From Bacteroidales bacterium (GTDB lineage Bacteria; Bacteroidota; Bacteroidia; Bacteroidales; Lentimicrobiaceae): DNA of 39,349 bases. Numbering within the stretch: the first letter of the stretch is position 1; each line of letters opens with the position of its first letter. A program made the position numbers and the translations under genes. This document shows, piece by piece, positions 1 to 8,220 of this stretch. The notes beneath the pieces were generated by a model, which worked only from the letters and a program-made list of their open reading frames with translations, searched no databases and had not been told where the DNA came from. The stretch spans positions 1-39,349 of the forward strand of contig JALHHH010000017.1 in the NCBI GenBank assembly GCA_022837485.1. The letters run 5' to 3'.

Positions 1-1013
1 CTGAATGCAGATACGGAGCGCCCGAGATCGGAATTGGCCTGACTCAGAAAATGAAGGGCAAACAACTGAAGATCGTCGGGCCGCTCCCGCAAGGGAGCAA
101 CCATGATGGCAAACTCATTGATGCGATGATACAAATCTTCACGAAAATCGCCGCGTGAAACAGCCTGTTTCAGATCTTCGTTGGTTGCGGTGATAATCCT
201 GACATCCACCTGTATTTCGGTGGTGGATCCCACCCTCCGTATCTTACGCTCCTGTATTGCACGAAGCAGCTGAATCTGAATTTCATAGCTCAGATTCCCG
301 ATTTCATCCAAAAAAATGGTGCCTCCGTTGGCAACTTCAAATTGCCCTTGCTTATCGGCAATGGCTCCGGTAAACGATCCTTTGATGTGACCGAAAAGTT
401 CGCTTCCGGCAAGGTCGCGCGGCAGTGCACCGCAATCGATGGCAACAAAAGGTTTGTCTTTGCGCTGGCTAAGTGCATGAATCTTGCGCGCGATAAATTC
501 TTTTCCCGTTCCACTCTCTCCGAGGATAAGCACCGACATTCCGGTGGGAGCTACCAGGGCAGCATGCTCGCTGATACGCGCCGATGCCTCGCTAACCCCC
601 TCAATGAAAGCACCTTCACTAAGCGATACCTGCACATCCGGCCCGGAAGCATTCTTTTTGGAAAGCGCCCTGCGGATCGTAGAAAGGATCTCATCCGGAT
701 TTACCGGCTTGGCAACGTAATCAAATGCTCCCATCCGCATCGCCTTAACAGCAGTGCGGATATCTCCGTAACTGGTCATCAGAATCACCGGAACCTGAGG
801 TGCTTCGCGGTTGACAAGCTGAAGAATTTCAAGCCCGTCGTGGTCCGGAAGCCTGAGATCGGTGAGTACCAGATCGGGCTGGAACGACTGCATTTTCTTA
901 CGGCCCTCGGTAAAGGAGTACGAATGCTCAACGGCATACCCGTGCTTCTGCAGCAGGGTTTCGAGCATCAGGCAGAAGGTGACGTCGTCGTCGACGACTA
1001 ATACTTTATTCAT
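1..1013 (-). CDS. Sigma-54-dependent response regulator, NtrC family (3' end outside window)
   Basis: This is the output half of a two-component system that activates sigma-54 promoters by ATP hydrolysis. About 337 codons are visible. The receiver domain (residues 1-115) has the acidic triad D8-D9-D10, the phosphoacceptor D52 in TDLRLPD, and K102 in VAKPV. The AAA+ domain follows, with Walker A GESGTGKE, a GSFTGA loop (the usual sigma-54 contact is GAFTGA; Ser in the second position is a common variant) and Walker B GTIFLDEIG. The C-terminal Fis-type DNA-binding domain, expected next, lies beyond base 1. No partner histidine kinase is visible. It diverges from the flavoprotein gene, with a full Bacteroidota promoter upstream. 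The domain call is sure; the regulon is unknown. Confidence 0.93.
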   Translation of the reverse strand, partial: MNKVLVVDDDVTFCLMLETLLQKHGYAVEHSYSFTEGRKKMQSFQPDLVLTDLRLPDHDGLEILQLVNREAPQVPVILMTSYGDIRTAVKAMRMGAFDYVAKPVNPDEILSTIRRALSKKNASGPDVQVSLSEGAFIEGVSEASARISEHAALVAPTGMSVLILGESGTGKEFIARKIHALSQRKDKPFVAIDCGALPRDLAGSELFGHIKGSFTGAIADKQGQFEVANGGTIFLDEIGNLSYEIQIQLLRAIQERKIRRVGSTTEIQVDVRIITATNEDLKQAVSRGDFREDLYHRINEFAIMVAPLRERPDDLQLFALHFLSQANSDLGRSVSAF

Positions 1014-1043
1014 CGGAAAAGATGTGGCATTGTGTTGTCACAG

Positions 1044-1073
1044 CAAAGATAATAAGTTCTCTCTAACTTCAAA
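1044..1073 (-). promoter_or_regulatory. Bacteroidota-type promoter of the NtrC-family gene
   Basis: Read on the minus strand, a TTTG -33 box (1070-1073) and a TATCTTTG -7 box (1044-1051) are separated by 18 bases. This fits the TTTG/TAnnTTTG consensus of the primary sigma factor in this phylum. Transcription would start near 1037, about 24 bases before the ATG at 1013. Confidence 0.7.
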
Positions 1074-1102
1074 GTTCACTCGTCAGGAAGCCGTCATTTG
1101 GT

Positions 1103-1110
1103 TAAATTTG
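1103..1110 (+). promoter_or_regulatory. -7 promoter element of the flavoprotein gene
   Basis: TAAATTTG matches TAnnTTTG and ends only 7 bases before the ATG at 1118, so the predicted transcript would be almost leaderless. No clear -33 box is seen. Confidence 0.45.
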
Positions 1111-1117
1111 CAGCAGC

Positions 1118-2365
1118 ATGAACCCGGAACAGCATCATCACACAATCATTATCGGCGCAGGCCCGGCAGGACTGTTTGCCGGAGCCGTTATGAAAGTTCC
1201 CGGAGCCCTTATTCTTGAAAAAAAAGAACAACCCGGACGAAAACTCATGATTTCCGGAACGGGGCAGTGCAATTATACCCATGCCGGCCCTGCCGGAGAT
1301 TTCCTGAAACATTACGGAGAAAACGGCACTTTCCTGAAAAAGGCAATCGGCACCTTCAGCAACAGGGATGCCGTTCGTTTTTTTAGTGACCGCGGAATAC
1401 CTGCCGTTACCGATAAAAACGGAAAGATTTTTCCGGCAAGCCTGAAAGCCGGCGATATCCTTAAAGCACTCACCGGTGCCTGCCGCAATGCCGGAACCGG
1501 AATTATAACCTCTGCAGCAGTTACCGCTGCCGATAAGTACCACGAGGGATTTAGGATAACGACAGGCGGACGGGTGTACACCTGCCGTTATTTACTGATC
1601 GCCACCGGCGGTCTCTCCTACCCTGCCACCGGTTCCACGGGCGATGGCTATGTGTATGCCCGCAATTTCGGACATACCATCGCGGAACCACGACCTGCTT
1701 TATGTCCCGTTGTTATTTCAGGTTTCACTTTTGGTGGCCTTCAGGGTGTCTCCATCAAAAATGCAAAAATATCCCTGATAAGGAACGGCAAGAAAATACG
1801 GGAACACTGCGGCGACACCGGTTTTACCCGAAACGGACTTACGGGTCCGGGCATCATTGACTTCTCCCGGTTTATCGAGGCAGATGACATGCTGGAAATA
1901 CAATTGGGCAGCCAGGATGCAGCATCGTTTGAACAGGAATTTCTAAAAACCTCCGCTGAATGCGGAAAAACCAGCATCCTGAGTTTCCTGAGGTCGTCCG
2001 GTCTTACCCGAAGCCTTGCAGCACATCTTCTGGAAGAGGAAAAAATTAACTTCGAAAAACCACTGGCAGAAATTTCCAAAGCACAACGAAAAGCCCTGGT
2101 GCAAAAATGCTGCGCATACCCTTTCCGAGTGCTGCATAAGGAGGGGTTTAAAACCGCCATGGCAACCGCGGGAGGCGTTTCTTTAAAGGAAGTTAACTCT
2201 TCGACCATGGAATCGCTGCTGGTTCCTGGACTGTTTTTTGCAGGCGAGGTACTCGACATCGACGGCGACACCGGCGGATACAACATTCAGGCAGCATTTT
2301 CAAGTGCATGGCTGGCTGCTGAAGCCATACAGTCCCTTATACAAAACAAAGGGCACGGCGGTTAA
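1118..2365 (+). CDS. HI0933/YhiN-family FAD-dependent oxidoreductase
   Basis: A 415-residue flavoprotein of the HI0933 family (also called BaiN/RdsA-like). The N-terminal dinucleotide-binding motif GAGPAGLFAG (residues 13-22) binds FAD. The family signature GRKLMISGTGQCNYTH follows at about 40-56, and a second glycine-rich motif ATGGLSYPATGSTGDGY lies at about 165-181. The C-terminal flavin-contact segment reads GEVLDIDGDTGGYNIQAAF. Length and all motifs are normal for the family. The physiological substrate is not known for most members. The ATG at 1118 directly precedes the FAD motif and is supported by the -7 box. It is convergent with the DHODH-like gene, 33 bases away. Confidence 0.92.
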   Translation: MNPEQHHHTIIIGAGPAGLFAGAVMKVPGALILEKKEQPGRKLMISGTGQCNYTHAGPAGDFLKHYGENGTFLKKAIGTFSNRDAVRFFSDRGIPAVTDKNGKIFPASLKAGDILKALTGACRNAGTGIITSAAVTAADKYHEGFRITTGGRVYTCRYLLIATGGLSYPATGSTGDGYVYARNFGHTIAEPRPALCPVVISGFTFGGLQGVSIKNAKISLIRNGKKIREHCGDTGFTRNGLTGPGIIDFSRFIEADDMLEIQLGSQDAASFEQEFLKTSAECGKTSILSFLRSSGLTRSLAAHLLEEEKINFEKPLAEISKAQRKALVQKCCAYPFRVLHKEGFKTAMATAGGVSLKEVNSSTMESLLVPGLFFAGEVLDIDGDTGGYNIQAAFSSAWLAAEAIQSLIQNKGHGG

Positions 2366-2373
2366 CCGTACCC
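2341..2373 (-). terminator. Probable terminator between convergent genes
   Basis: GGGCACGG (2351-2358) pairs with CCGTACCC (2366-2373) with one mismatch around a 7-base loop that contains the flavoprotein stop codon. On the minus strand the hairpin is followed by the T-rich run TTTGTTTTGT, so it most likely ends the DHODH-like transcript coming from the right. Confidence 0.45.
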
Positions 2374-2398
2374 TGAAGCAATATTTTGTATATCCGGC

Positions 2399-3385
2399 TT
2401 ATTCGATACCTGCAAAATGCTTCATAAACTGAACCCTCTCGTAAGCGCCAGGGTTTTCCACCTTCTTGAAACTCATTTTTCCAATAAAATCTTCCGTTTT
2501 TGCAAATCCGTGTTTGTCCATCCACTTGCTCAGGCCCCCGTTCATTTCGTTGATGCGGTCGAACCCGTTTTTGTAAAGTGTGGATGCAATCTGCACGGCC
2601 TTGGCACCGGCAAGAAGCTGCTTTATCAGTCCGCTGCTGTCGTGAACGCCCGTTGAAGCACAGATATCGCAGTAGAGTCTGTCGCTCAGCACGGCCACCC
2701 ATCGCAGGGAGGTGGAAATTTCATCGGGTGTGCTAAAAACGTTGGTAGCAACCACCTTCATGGTATCGATATTAATGTCGGGCGAATAAAAGCGGTTAAA
2801 TAAAACAATGCCTTTGGCTCCGGCCCAGGAAAGTTTGAGTGCGGTTTTGGCTAATCCCGAAAAGTAATAGCTGATTTTGAGTGCGATGGGGATGGTTATC
2901 AGTTTTTTCACCTCTTCCAGGATGGTGAAATACATCTTTTCGTTTTGCTCGCCCCCGTGGGTCGGATCGCTGGGCATCACAAAAATGTTGAGTTCGAGGG
3001 CGTCGGCACCTGCTTCTTCAATTTTTCGGGCAAAGGAGGTCCATTCTTCGGCACTTGTACAGTTGATGCTGGCAATGATCGGAATGTTAACGGCCTTTTT
3101 AGCATCGCGAATCAGCTTCAGATACTCTTCCACGCGGTGGTTACGGCTGTAGTTTGTGATGTAATCCTGTGCTTCCGGGTAGTAGTTGGCAGTGATATCG
3201 TGGGCACTCGTATGAGCGATTTCCAGCCTGATCTGCTCTTCAAAAAGAGATTTAAGCACTACGGCTCCCGCTCCCCGGGCTGCAAATTCCTTAATATTAT
3301 CCAGAGAATTGGTAAGTCCGGAACTCCCAACGATAACAGGGCTGCTCAGCGCGAGGCCCATGTATTTTGTTTCAATATTTGCCAT
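2399..3385 (-). CDS. Dihydroorotate dehydrogenase-like flavoprotein lacking the class 1 catalytic Cys
   Basis: A 328-residue TIM-barrel protein of the PyrD/PreA superfamily. Recognisable parts are the N-terminal segment LALSSPVIVGSSGLTN (11-26), the barrel strand IPIIASINCTSAEEW (101-115) and the C-terminal phosphate-binding region GAKAVQIASTLYKNG. In class 1A DHODH the segment ELNLSCPN carries the catalytic Cys. Here the equivalent reads ELNIFVMP (131-138), so the Cys position is Val136. It is therefore probably not the pyrimidine-pathway enzyme but the uncharacterised DHODH-like paralogue found in many anaerobes. FMN binding is likely; the substrate is unknown. It has its own promoter (3449-3480). 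Confidence 0.85.
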   Translation of the reverse strand: MANIETKYMGLALSSPVIVGSSGLTNSLDNIKEFAARGAGAVVLKSLFEEQIRLEIAHTSAHDITANYYPEAQDYITNYSRNHRVEEYLKLIRDAKKAVNIPIIASINCTSAEEWTSFARKIEEAGADALELNIFVMPSDPTHGGEQNEKMYFTILEEVKKLITIPIALKISYYFSGLAKTALKLSWAGAKGIVLFNRFYSPDINIDTMKVVATNVFSTPDEISTSLRWVAVLSDRLYCDICASTGVHDSSGLIKQLLAGAKAVQIASTLYKNGFDRINEMNGGLSKWMDKHGFAKTEDFIGKMSFKKVENPGAYERVQFMKHFAGIE

Positions 3386-3448
3386 AAAGCGTCCGATTGT
3401 TTATACAGCTATTTTAAGCCCGGGCACGGGCCTGTTTTTTTACGTAAA

Positions 3449-3480
3449 CAAATGTACATATAGAAATCAAAACTCCCAAA
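3449..3480 (-). promoter_or_regulatory. Promoter of the DHODH-like gene
   Basis: On the minus strand, TTTG (3477-3480) and TACATTTG (3449-3456) are 20 bases apart, a good match to the Bacteroidota consensus. Predicted start near 3442, giving a leader of about 57 bases. Confidence 0.6.
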
Positions 3481-3546
3481 CGGCTGGGAATATTATCTGA
3501 AAAAAACGTATGAATGCTGGTTTATGATAGCTATTAACCGAAATTC

Positions 3547-5169
3547 TTACATGGCAATGCTCAGCTTCCGGAAGAGCACATCGTTTTTAATTGCCTCGAA
3601 CGCCTGCATAAGTTCATGATCCACAGGACTGATAGCCTCATAGTAAGCACTTACATCGTAAAGGTTACGGGCAATCATTCCTTTCAGAATATAGCGTATT
3701 TCACGGCCCGAGCGTTCCAGACCTTCCGAATCTTCGGGCACACCCCCGGTGGCAGCAAAGGCAACAAATTCATTCAGAAATTCGTCGCCAGTGTCGAAGT
3801 GCTTAAGAAATGAGCTCACATCCGGATACGCATTTAGCAGTAGTTCCCGCTTCCCGTCAAGGTAATTAATGGTGTACTCATTCAGAAGTCCTTTTCTCCA
3901 CAGATCGGTATAATACTTCGAAGAGGTAGCTGTATCGAAGGGGATAAACACATCGGGCATGATTCCGCCACCACCGTAAACAACCCGCTTTGATGGCGTA
4001 AAATACTTAATGGAATCGGGGAACCGTATGCTGTCGGCCGAAACAAATTCGCCGTGCCGGAAACGGTTAGTGAGATCGGCAAAATAATCCTCTACCCCGG
4101 CATCGTATGGTTTCTGGATCGACCTGCCTGAGGGTGTGTAATATCTGGCAGTGGTTAAACGCACCACGGAGCTGTCGGGAAGTGTAAAGGGACGCTGTAC
4201 CAGCCCCTTCCCGAACGACCGCCTGCCAATTACCAGTCCGCGGTCCCAGTCCTGAACCGCACCGGCAACAATTTCACTTGCCGAAGCACTGCTTTCGTTA
4301 ACCATTACGATGAGACGGCCCTTTTCAAAATTACCCCTGGAAGTGGCTTTAAACTCCATACGGGGACTTCGAAGCCCTTCGGTGTATACAATCAGGCGGT
4401 CGGCCGGAAGAAACTCATCCGACAGATCGATGGCAATATCAAGGAAGCCGCCGGAATTATTCCGCAGATCCAGTATCAGGTTTTTCATCCCGCTTTTCCT
4501 CAGACTTGCAATGGATTCGCGCACTTCGGTAAGTGAGGTGCGTGCAAAACGGGTAAGCTTAATGTAGCCGGTTTCATTATCTAGCATAAAGGTAGCATCC
4601 ACGCTGTTCAGCGGAATTTTATCCCTGACGATCGTATAGTCGATCAGGCCGCTTCTGCCTTTACGGAGGAGTCCAACGTTAACTTTGGTGCCCTTGGGAC
4701 CGCGCAAACGCTCCATCACGAAGTTGTTCGTAACTTTCTTACCGAATGCCTCCTCTCCGTCGATGGTGATGATTTTATCGCCGGCCATGATCCCAAGCTT
4801 ATCCGAGGGACCTCCGGGGACGGCGGCTATTACCAGAATGGTATCGTGAAACAGCTGAAACTGAATGCCAACGCCTTCAAAATTACCCTGCAGCGGCTCG
4901 TTGGCCTTTTTCACTTCCTCCTTTGAAAGGTATACCGAATGTGGATCCAGTTCTTTCAACATACCGGTGATGGCACTTTCGGTTAACCTGACCGCATCCG
5001 ACGAATCCACATAATAATAATTAATAAGCTGCAGCATGGACGAAAACTTCTGGACGGTAGCCCTGGGATCGTTCCGCTGTTGTGCTTCTGCACTTCCGGC
5101 AAAGAGAATACCGGCTGAAACAATGAATATTATTAATCGTGCGAACTGGATCTTTTTACTTGTATACAT
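3547..5169 (-). CDS. S41-family C-terminal processing peptidase (CtpA/Prc type)
   Basis: A periplasmic serine protease with a Ser/Lys dyad that trims C-termini of envelope proteins. The order is signal peptide (MYTSKKIQFAR, then a hydrophobic core ending SAEAQ), an N-terminal helical segment with ELDPHSVYLS, a PDZ domain (about 95-180; FEGVGIQF, then GGPSDKLGIMAGDKIITIDG) and the peptidase S41 core with ILDLRNNSGGFLD. The catalytic Ser is in SSASASEI and the Lys in SFGKGLVQ, 25 residues apart as in Prc. The frame is open to an ATG at 5193, but the ATG at 5169 gives a normal signal peptide n-region and is preferred; both are possible. About 540 residues, normal for Bacteroidota. It diverges from the cytochrome operon. 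Confidence 0.92.
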   Translation of the reverse strand: MYTSKKIQFARLIIFIVSAGILFAGSAEAQQRNDPRATVQKFSSMLQLINYYYVDSSDAVRLTESAITGMLKELDPHSVYLSKEEVKKANEPLQGNFEGVGIQFQLFHDTILVIAAVPGGPSDKLGIMAGDKIITIDGEEAFGKKVTNNFVMERLRGPKGTKVNVGLLRKGRSGLIDYTIVRDKIPLNSVDATFMLDNETGYIKLTRFARTSLTEVRESIASLRKSGMKNLILDLRNNSGGFLDIAIDLSDEFLPADRLIVYTEGLRSPRMEFKATSRGNFEKGRLIVMVNESSASASEIVAGAVQDWDRGLVIGRRSFGKGLVQRPFTLPDSSVVRLTTARYYTPSGRSIQKPYDAGVEDYFADLTNRFRHGEFVSADSIRFPDSIKYFTPSKRVVYGGGGIMPDVFIPFDTATSSKYYTDLWRKGLLNEYTINYLDGKRELLLNAYPDVSSFLKHFDTGDEFLNEFVAFAATGGVPEDSEGLERSGREIRYILKGMIARNLYDVSAYYEAISPVDHELMQAFEAIKNDVLFRKLSIAM

Positions 5170-5420
5170 TCCGGTAATTTTTAAAATTATCATACCTGGA
5201 TTTATTGCCCTTCAGCCACGCCCGGCAGTTGCCGGATAATATGCATCCGAAAACTATTTGTGCAATGCGTACCGGCAAATTTATCAATTAATTTGCTCCG
5301 GAGGGGACATCGAAACTTTTTGTCAGAACCTATAAACAATTGTACCTGCATTCCGGTTTTTATACGAAGCAATCTTTTCAGAGAAGCCGTTTTGAAACAA
5401 CCAGGTTTAAACAGGGAACG

Positions 5421-6143
5421 ATGAGACATACAAAAACCTTGCCCTTTAAGTCAATTAAGCTTCTCATTCTGATATTGACGATCACTGCCTGCCGGCATGA
5501 GCCCGATGCCATGCCCGATAATCCCGGTCCCGGTCCCGACACTACCAGTCAGGGTATTCCCTGCGATCCGGATACCATTTATTTTACCAACGACATTCTG
5601 CCGATTCTCACCTCCGGCTGTACCATGTCGGGTTGTCACGATGCTGCATCCGCCAGTGATGGCATAGTGCTCACTTCCTGGGAATCGGTGATGGCGTCGG
5701 GTGTTGTGAGGCCGGGAAATCCCGGCGACAGCGATCTGTACGAGAACATTACGGAAGACGATCCGGATAAACGTATGCCTCCTCCCCCCATGGCTGCCCT
5801 TCAGGCCGAACAGATACAGAAAATCCGGAAATGGATTGAACAGGGTGCAAGAAACAATGCATGCACGGCCGGGTGCGACACCACACAGTTTACCTTTTCA
5901 GCCGTAATACAACCCATAATCAATACCTATTGCAAGGGTTGCCACAGCGGTGTCGCTCCATCCGGAAACATCAGTCTCGACGGCTACGCTACCATACGGG
6001 CAGCAGCATTGAACGGAAGTCTTTACGGAGCCGTAAGCCACCAGCCCTCCTACACTCCAATGCCCTTCAATGCAGCAAAACTGCCGGAATGCAACATTAT
6101 TCAAATTAGAAAATGGATAGAAAATGGCACGCCCGAAAATTAA
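5421..6143 (+). CDS. Di-haem c-type cytochrome-like lipoprotein
   Basis: A 240-residue exported protein. The lipobox ITAC puts the lipidated Cys at 24, followed by a Pro/Asp/Gly linker. Two copies of a c-type haem domain follow. The first has a CX4CH motif (C67, C72, H73 in GCTMSGCHD) and a Met candidate for the distal ligand in KRMPPPP (M119). The second has a standard CXXCH (C171, C174, H175 in YCKGCHS) and TPMPF as possible Met ligand. Both end in a helix of the IRKWIEQGA type, as in planctomycete-type cytochrome C domains. An upstream ATG at 5340 is open, but 5421 directly precedes the signal and is chosen. It begins an operon with a second cytochrome and DUF5777; an envelope electron-transfer role is inferred. 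Confidence 0.85.
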   Translation: MRHTKTLPFKSIKLLILILTITACRHEPDAMPDNPGPGPDTTSQGIPCDPDTIYFTNDILPILTSGCTMSGCHDAASASDGIVLTSWESVMASGVVRPGNPGDSDLYENITEDDPDKRMPPPPMAALQAEQIQKIRKWIEQGARNNACTAGCDTTQFTFSAVIQPIINTYCKGCHSGVAPSGNISLDGYATIRAAALNGSLYGAVSHQPSYTPMPFNAAKLPECNIIQIRKWIENGTPEN

Positions 6144-6516
6144 CAGCACTATATCGAAGGTTATATCGCTTACCTTATTTACATTATTCCTGAGCTCCTG
6201 TTATTACGATAACGAGGAGTATCTGTATCCGGACAACGGGAGCAACTGCGATACTACCGGTGTACAGTACAGCACCGATATCGCCCCGCTGATGGCATCC
6301 ACCTGCAACGCCTGTCACAGTGCCGTTTCGCCTTCTGGTAACATTGTCACCAGCGATTATAACGGCATTAAGACAGCCATTGCCGGCGGTCTTTTCTGGA
6401 AAGCCGTCAACCACGAGCAGGGTGCAACGCCCATGCCCCTTAACGGCAATAAACTTGCGCCCTGCGAACTTGCCAGGATCAAAGCATGGATTGACGCGGG
6501 AGCTCCACAGAATTAA
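6124..6516 (+). CDS. Mono-haem c-type cytochrome-like lipoprotein
   Basis: A 130-residue lipoprotein, lipobox LSSC with Cys26. It has one CXXCH haem motif (C61, C64, H65 in TCNACHS) and TPMPLNG as the likely Met ligand. It closely parallels the second domain of the preceding cytochrome (shared SPSGNI/APSGNI, a TPMP segment, the K-L-x(2)-C segment and an I-[RK]-x-W-I end), which points to duplication. Its start lies 20 bases inside the end of the upstream gene, so the two are probably translationally coupled. Together with DUF5777 just downstream it looks like an outer-membrane-linked redox or sensing unit. No oxidase or reductase partner is in the window. Confidence 0.83.
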   Translation: MARPKINSTISKVISLTLFTLFLSSCYYDNEEYLYPDNGSNCDTTGVQYSTDIAPLMASTCNACHSAVSPSGNIVTSDYNGIKTAIAGGLFWKAVNHEQGATPMPLNGNKLAPCELARIKAWIDAGAPQN

Positions 6517-6536
6517 ACGGACAATCACAAAAAAAA

Positions 6537-7436
6537 ATGAAACACCCCCTGCCGCATTTTTTCCTGTCTATTTGCCTGATATTTACCCTGCAAACGGTTT
6601 CCGGTCAGGACTTATTTGATCTTCTGGGCGAAGATGAACCTAAGCCCGATTACACTACAGCAACCTTTAAAACAACCCGCATTGTGTCGGGCCATTCGGT
6701 CGAGAATCCCGCGGAGGGTGTTTTGCTGTTTATGATTCAGCATCGTTTCGGAAAGCTGAATTCCGGACCATACGATCTGTTCGGACTCGATCAGTCGACC
6801 ATACGCTTCGGATTCGAATATGGGATTAACGACCGGATAAGCATAGGTACTGGACGCAGTTCGTATCAGAAAACGTACGACGCATTCATAAAAGTGAAAC
6901 TGTTGAGGCAGCAGACCGGAGTTAAAACAATACCCGTGAGTCTCAGCTGGATGTCGGGCACAGATTTGTTCTCCCTGAAATGGCAGGACACCTCCCGCAC
7001 CAATTATTTCTCGTCACGATTTTCGTACGTTCACCAGCTGCTGATTGCCCGAAAGTTCAGCGACGGCCTTTCGCTGCAATTCTCTCCCGTTTTCATCCAC
7101 AGGAATCTGGTAGCAAAAACGAGCGACGACAACGACACCTGGGCCCTCGGGATGGGCGGGCGGCTCAAACTTACCAAAAGATTGAGTCTGAATGCCGAAT
7201 ACCATTACGTACTGCCCGGCAGCGTGGCCGACCGGTTTGTGAACCCGCTTAACATAGGATTTGACATTGAAACGGGCGGACACGTCTTTCAGATTCACAT
7301 TACCAATACCCAGCCAATGTTTGAGCGGGGTTTCATAACCGAAACAACGGGAAAATGGACGAATGGTGATATTTACTTCGGGTTTAACATAAGTCGGGTG
7401 TTCACGCTGCGGAAGCCTGCAGCTTTCAGGGAATAA
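6537..7436 (+). CDS. DUF5777 family outer-membrane beta-barrel protein
   Basis: A 299-residue protein with a Sec signal peptide (hydrophobic run FFLSICLIFTLQTVSGQ) followed by many alternating amphipathic strands, such as RFGFEYGINDRISIGTGRSS and RLSLNAEYHYVLPG, and a C-terminal strand ending in F/R residues. The segment TTRIVSGHSVENPAEGVLLF is characteristic of DUF5777. In Bacteroidota these genes commonly sit next to c-type cytochrome and YceI-like genes; here the two haem lipoproteins lie immediately upstream (20-base gap), while a YceI gene is absent. It is inferred to be a barrel in the outer membrane that works with the haem lipoproteins; the function is unproven. Confidence 0.8.
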   Translation: MKHPLPHFFLSICLIFTLQTVSGQDLFDLLGEDEPKPDYTTATFKTTRIVSGHSVENPAEGVLLFMIQHRFGKLNSGPYDLFGLDQSTIRFGFEYGINDRISIGTGRSSYQKTYDAFIKVKLLRQQTGVKTIPVSLSWMSGTDLFSLKWQDTSRTNYFSSRFSYVHQLLIARKFSDGLSLQFSPVFIHRNLVAKTSDDNDTWALGMGGRLKLTKRLSLNAEYHYVLPGSVADRFVNPLNIGFDIETGGHVFQIHITNTQPMFERGFITETTGKWTNGDIYFGFNISRVFTLRKPAAFRE

Positions 7437-7453
7437 TTTTTGCAGGGCTGTAT

Positions 7454-7461
7454 TATCTTTG
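7454..7461 (+). promoter_or_regulatory. -7 promoter element of the rhomboid gene
   Basis: TATCTTTG is an exact TAnnTTTG match, 27 bases before the ATG at 7489. No -33 box is found at the normal distance. It implies that the rhomboid gene is not simply the last gene of the cytochrome operon. Confidence 0.45.
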
Positions 7462-7488
7462 TAAAAATCATGACCTAATCCCCGTGTA

Positions 7489-8220
7489 ATGCAACATCAT
7501 ACCGAAAAGAAAAGACTAATTACCGGGATCCTGGTTTTTGGGATTTTTACGGCTTTCCTATGGCTGATAAAGGGAATTGAGCTGTTAACCGGTACTTCCT
7601 TCTCATTCCTGGGAATAAAACCGCTCGAAATTTCAGGACTTACCGGTATACTGTTCGCTCCGCTTTTGCATGCCGATGTGGCACATCTCACTGCCAATTC
7701 GGCACCTTTGTTTTTACTTGGAGCCGCACTGGTGTATTATTATCGAAGCGAGTCGTTCAAACTCACGGCACTGCTCTGGCTGGTTACCGGGGCATGGGTA
7801 TGGCTGCTGGCCCGGGGCAACGGGGTTCATATCGGCGCAAGCGGTCTTGTATATGCTCTTGCAGCGTTTCACTTTACAAGTGGAATAATTCGCAGGGAAC
7901 CCCGGCTGATGGCTTTCAGCATGCTGGTGATTTTTCTTTACGGAAGTATGGTCTGGGGGTTCTTTCCCGACTTTTTCCCAAAGCGCAACATTTCCTGGGA
8001 ATCGCATCTGATGGGAGCCGTTGCCGGGATTGTAATTGCGATTTTTTACAGGGATAAAGGGCCTCAGGCAAGAAAATACGAGTGGGAGGAAGAATCCGAC
8101 GACGATCCCGACGACAGTGGTTTGCCCTGGCGAACGAACACGGATCCAAAACCGGCAGAACCAGAGCCGGAACATCACGACAGGAAAGACCCGGAAATAC
8201 TCTACGATTACAAGCCCTGA
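7489..8220 (+). CDS. Rhomboid-family intramembrane serine protease
   Basis: A 243-residue six-helix membrane protein that cleaves substrates within the bilayer. The conserved HxxxN (H66, N70 in HLTANSA) begins the L1/TM2 region, the catalytic Ser is S118 in GASG, and the catalytic His is H173 in SWESHLMGAVAG, so the dyad and oxyanion residues are complete. The tail after about residue 190 is very acidic (EEESDDDPDDS, later PEPEHHDRKDPE) and hydrophilic, and should be cytoplasmic or flexible; it is not part of the rhomboid fold. The last 13 bases overlap the end of the convergent TPR gene. Substrates are unknown. Confidence 0.9.
   Translation: MQHHTEKKRLITGILVFGIFTAFLWLIKGIELLTGTSFSFLGIKPLEISGLTGILFAPLLHADVAHLTANSAPLFLLGAALVYYYRSESFKLTALLWLVTGAWVWLLARGNGVHIGASGLVYALAAFHFTSGIIRREPRLMAFSMLVIFLYGSMVWGFFPDFFPKRNISWESHLMGAVAGIVIAIFYRDKGPQARKYEWEEESDDDPDDSGLPWRTNTDPKPAEPEPEHHDRKDPEILYDYKP

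Noticed and set aside
342..1001. 219-residue open frame on the plus strand
   Set aside because: It lies fully antisense to the NtrC-family regulator, whose motifs are all intact on the minus strand.
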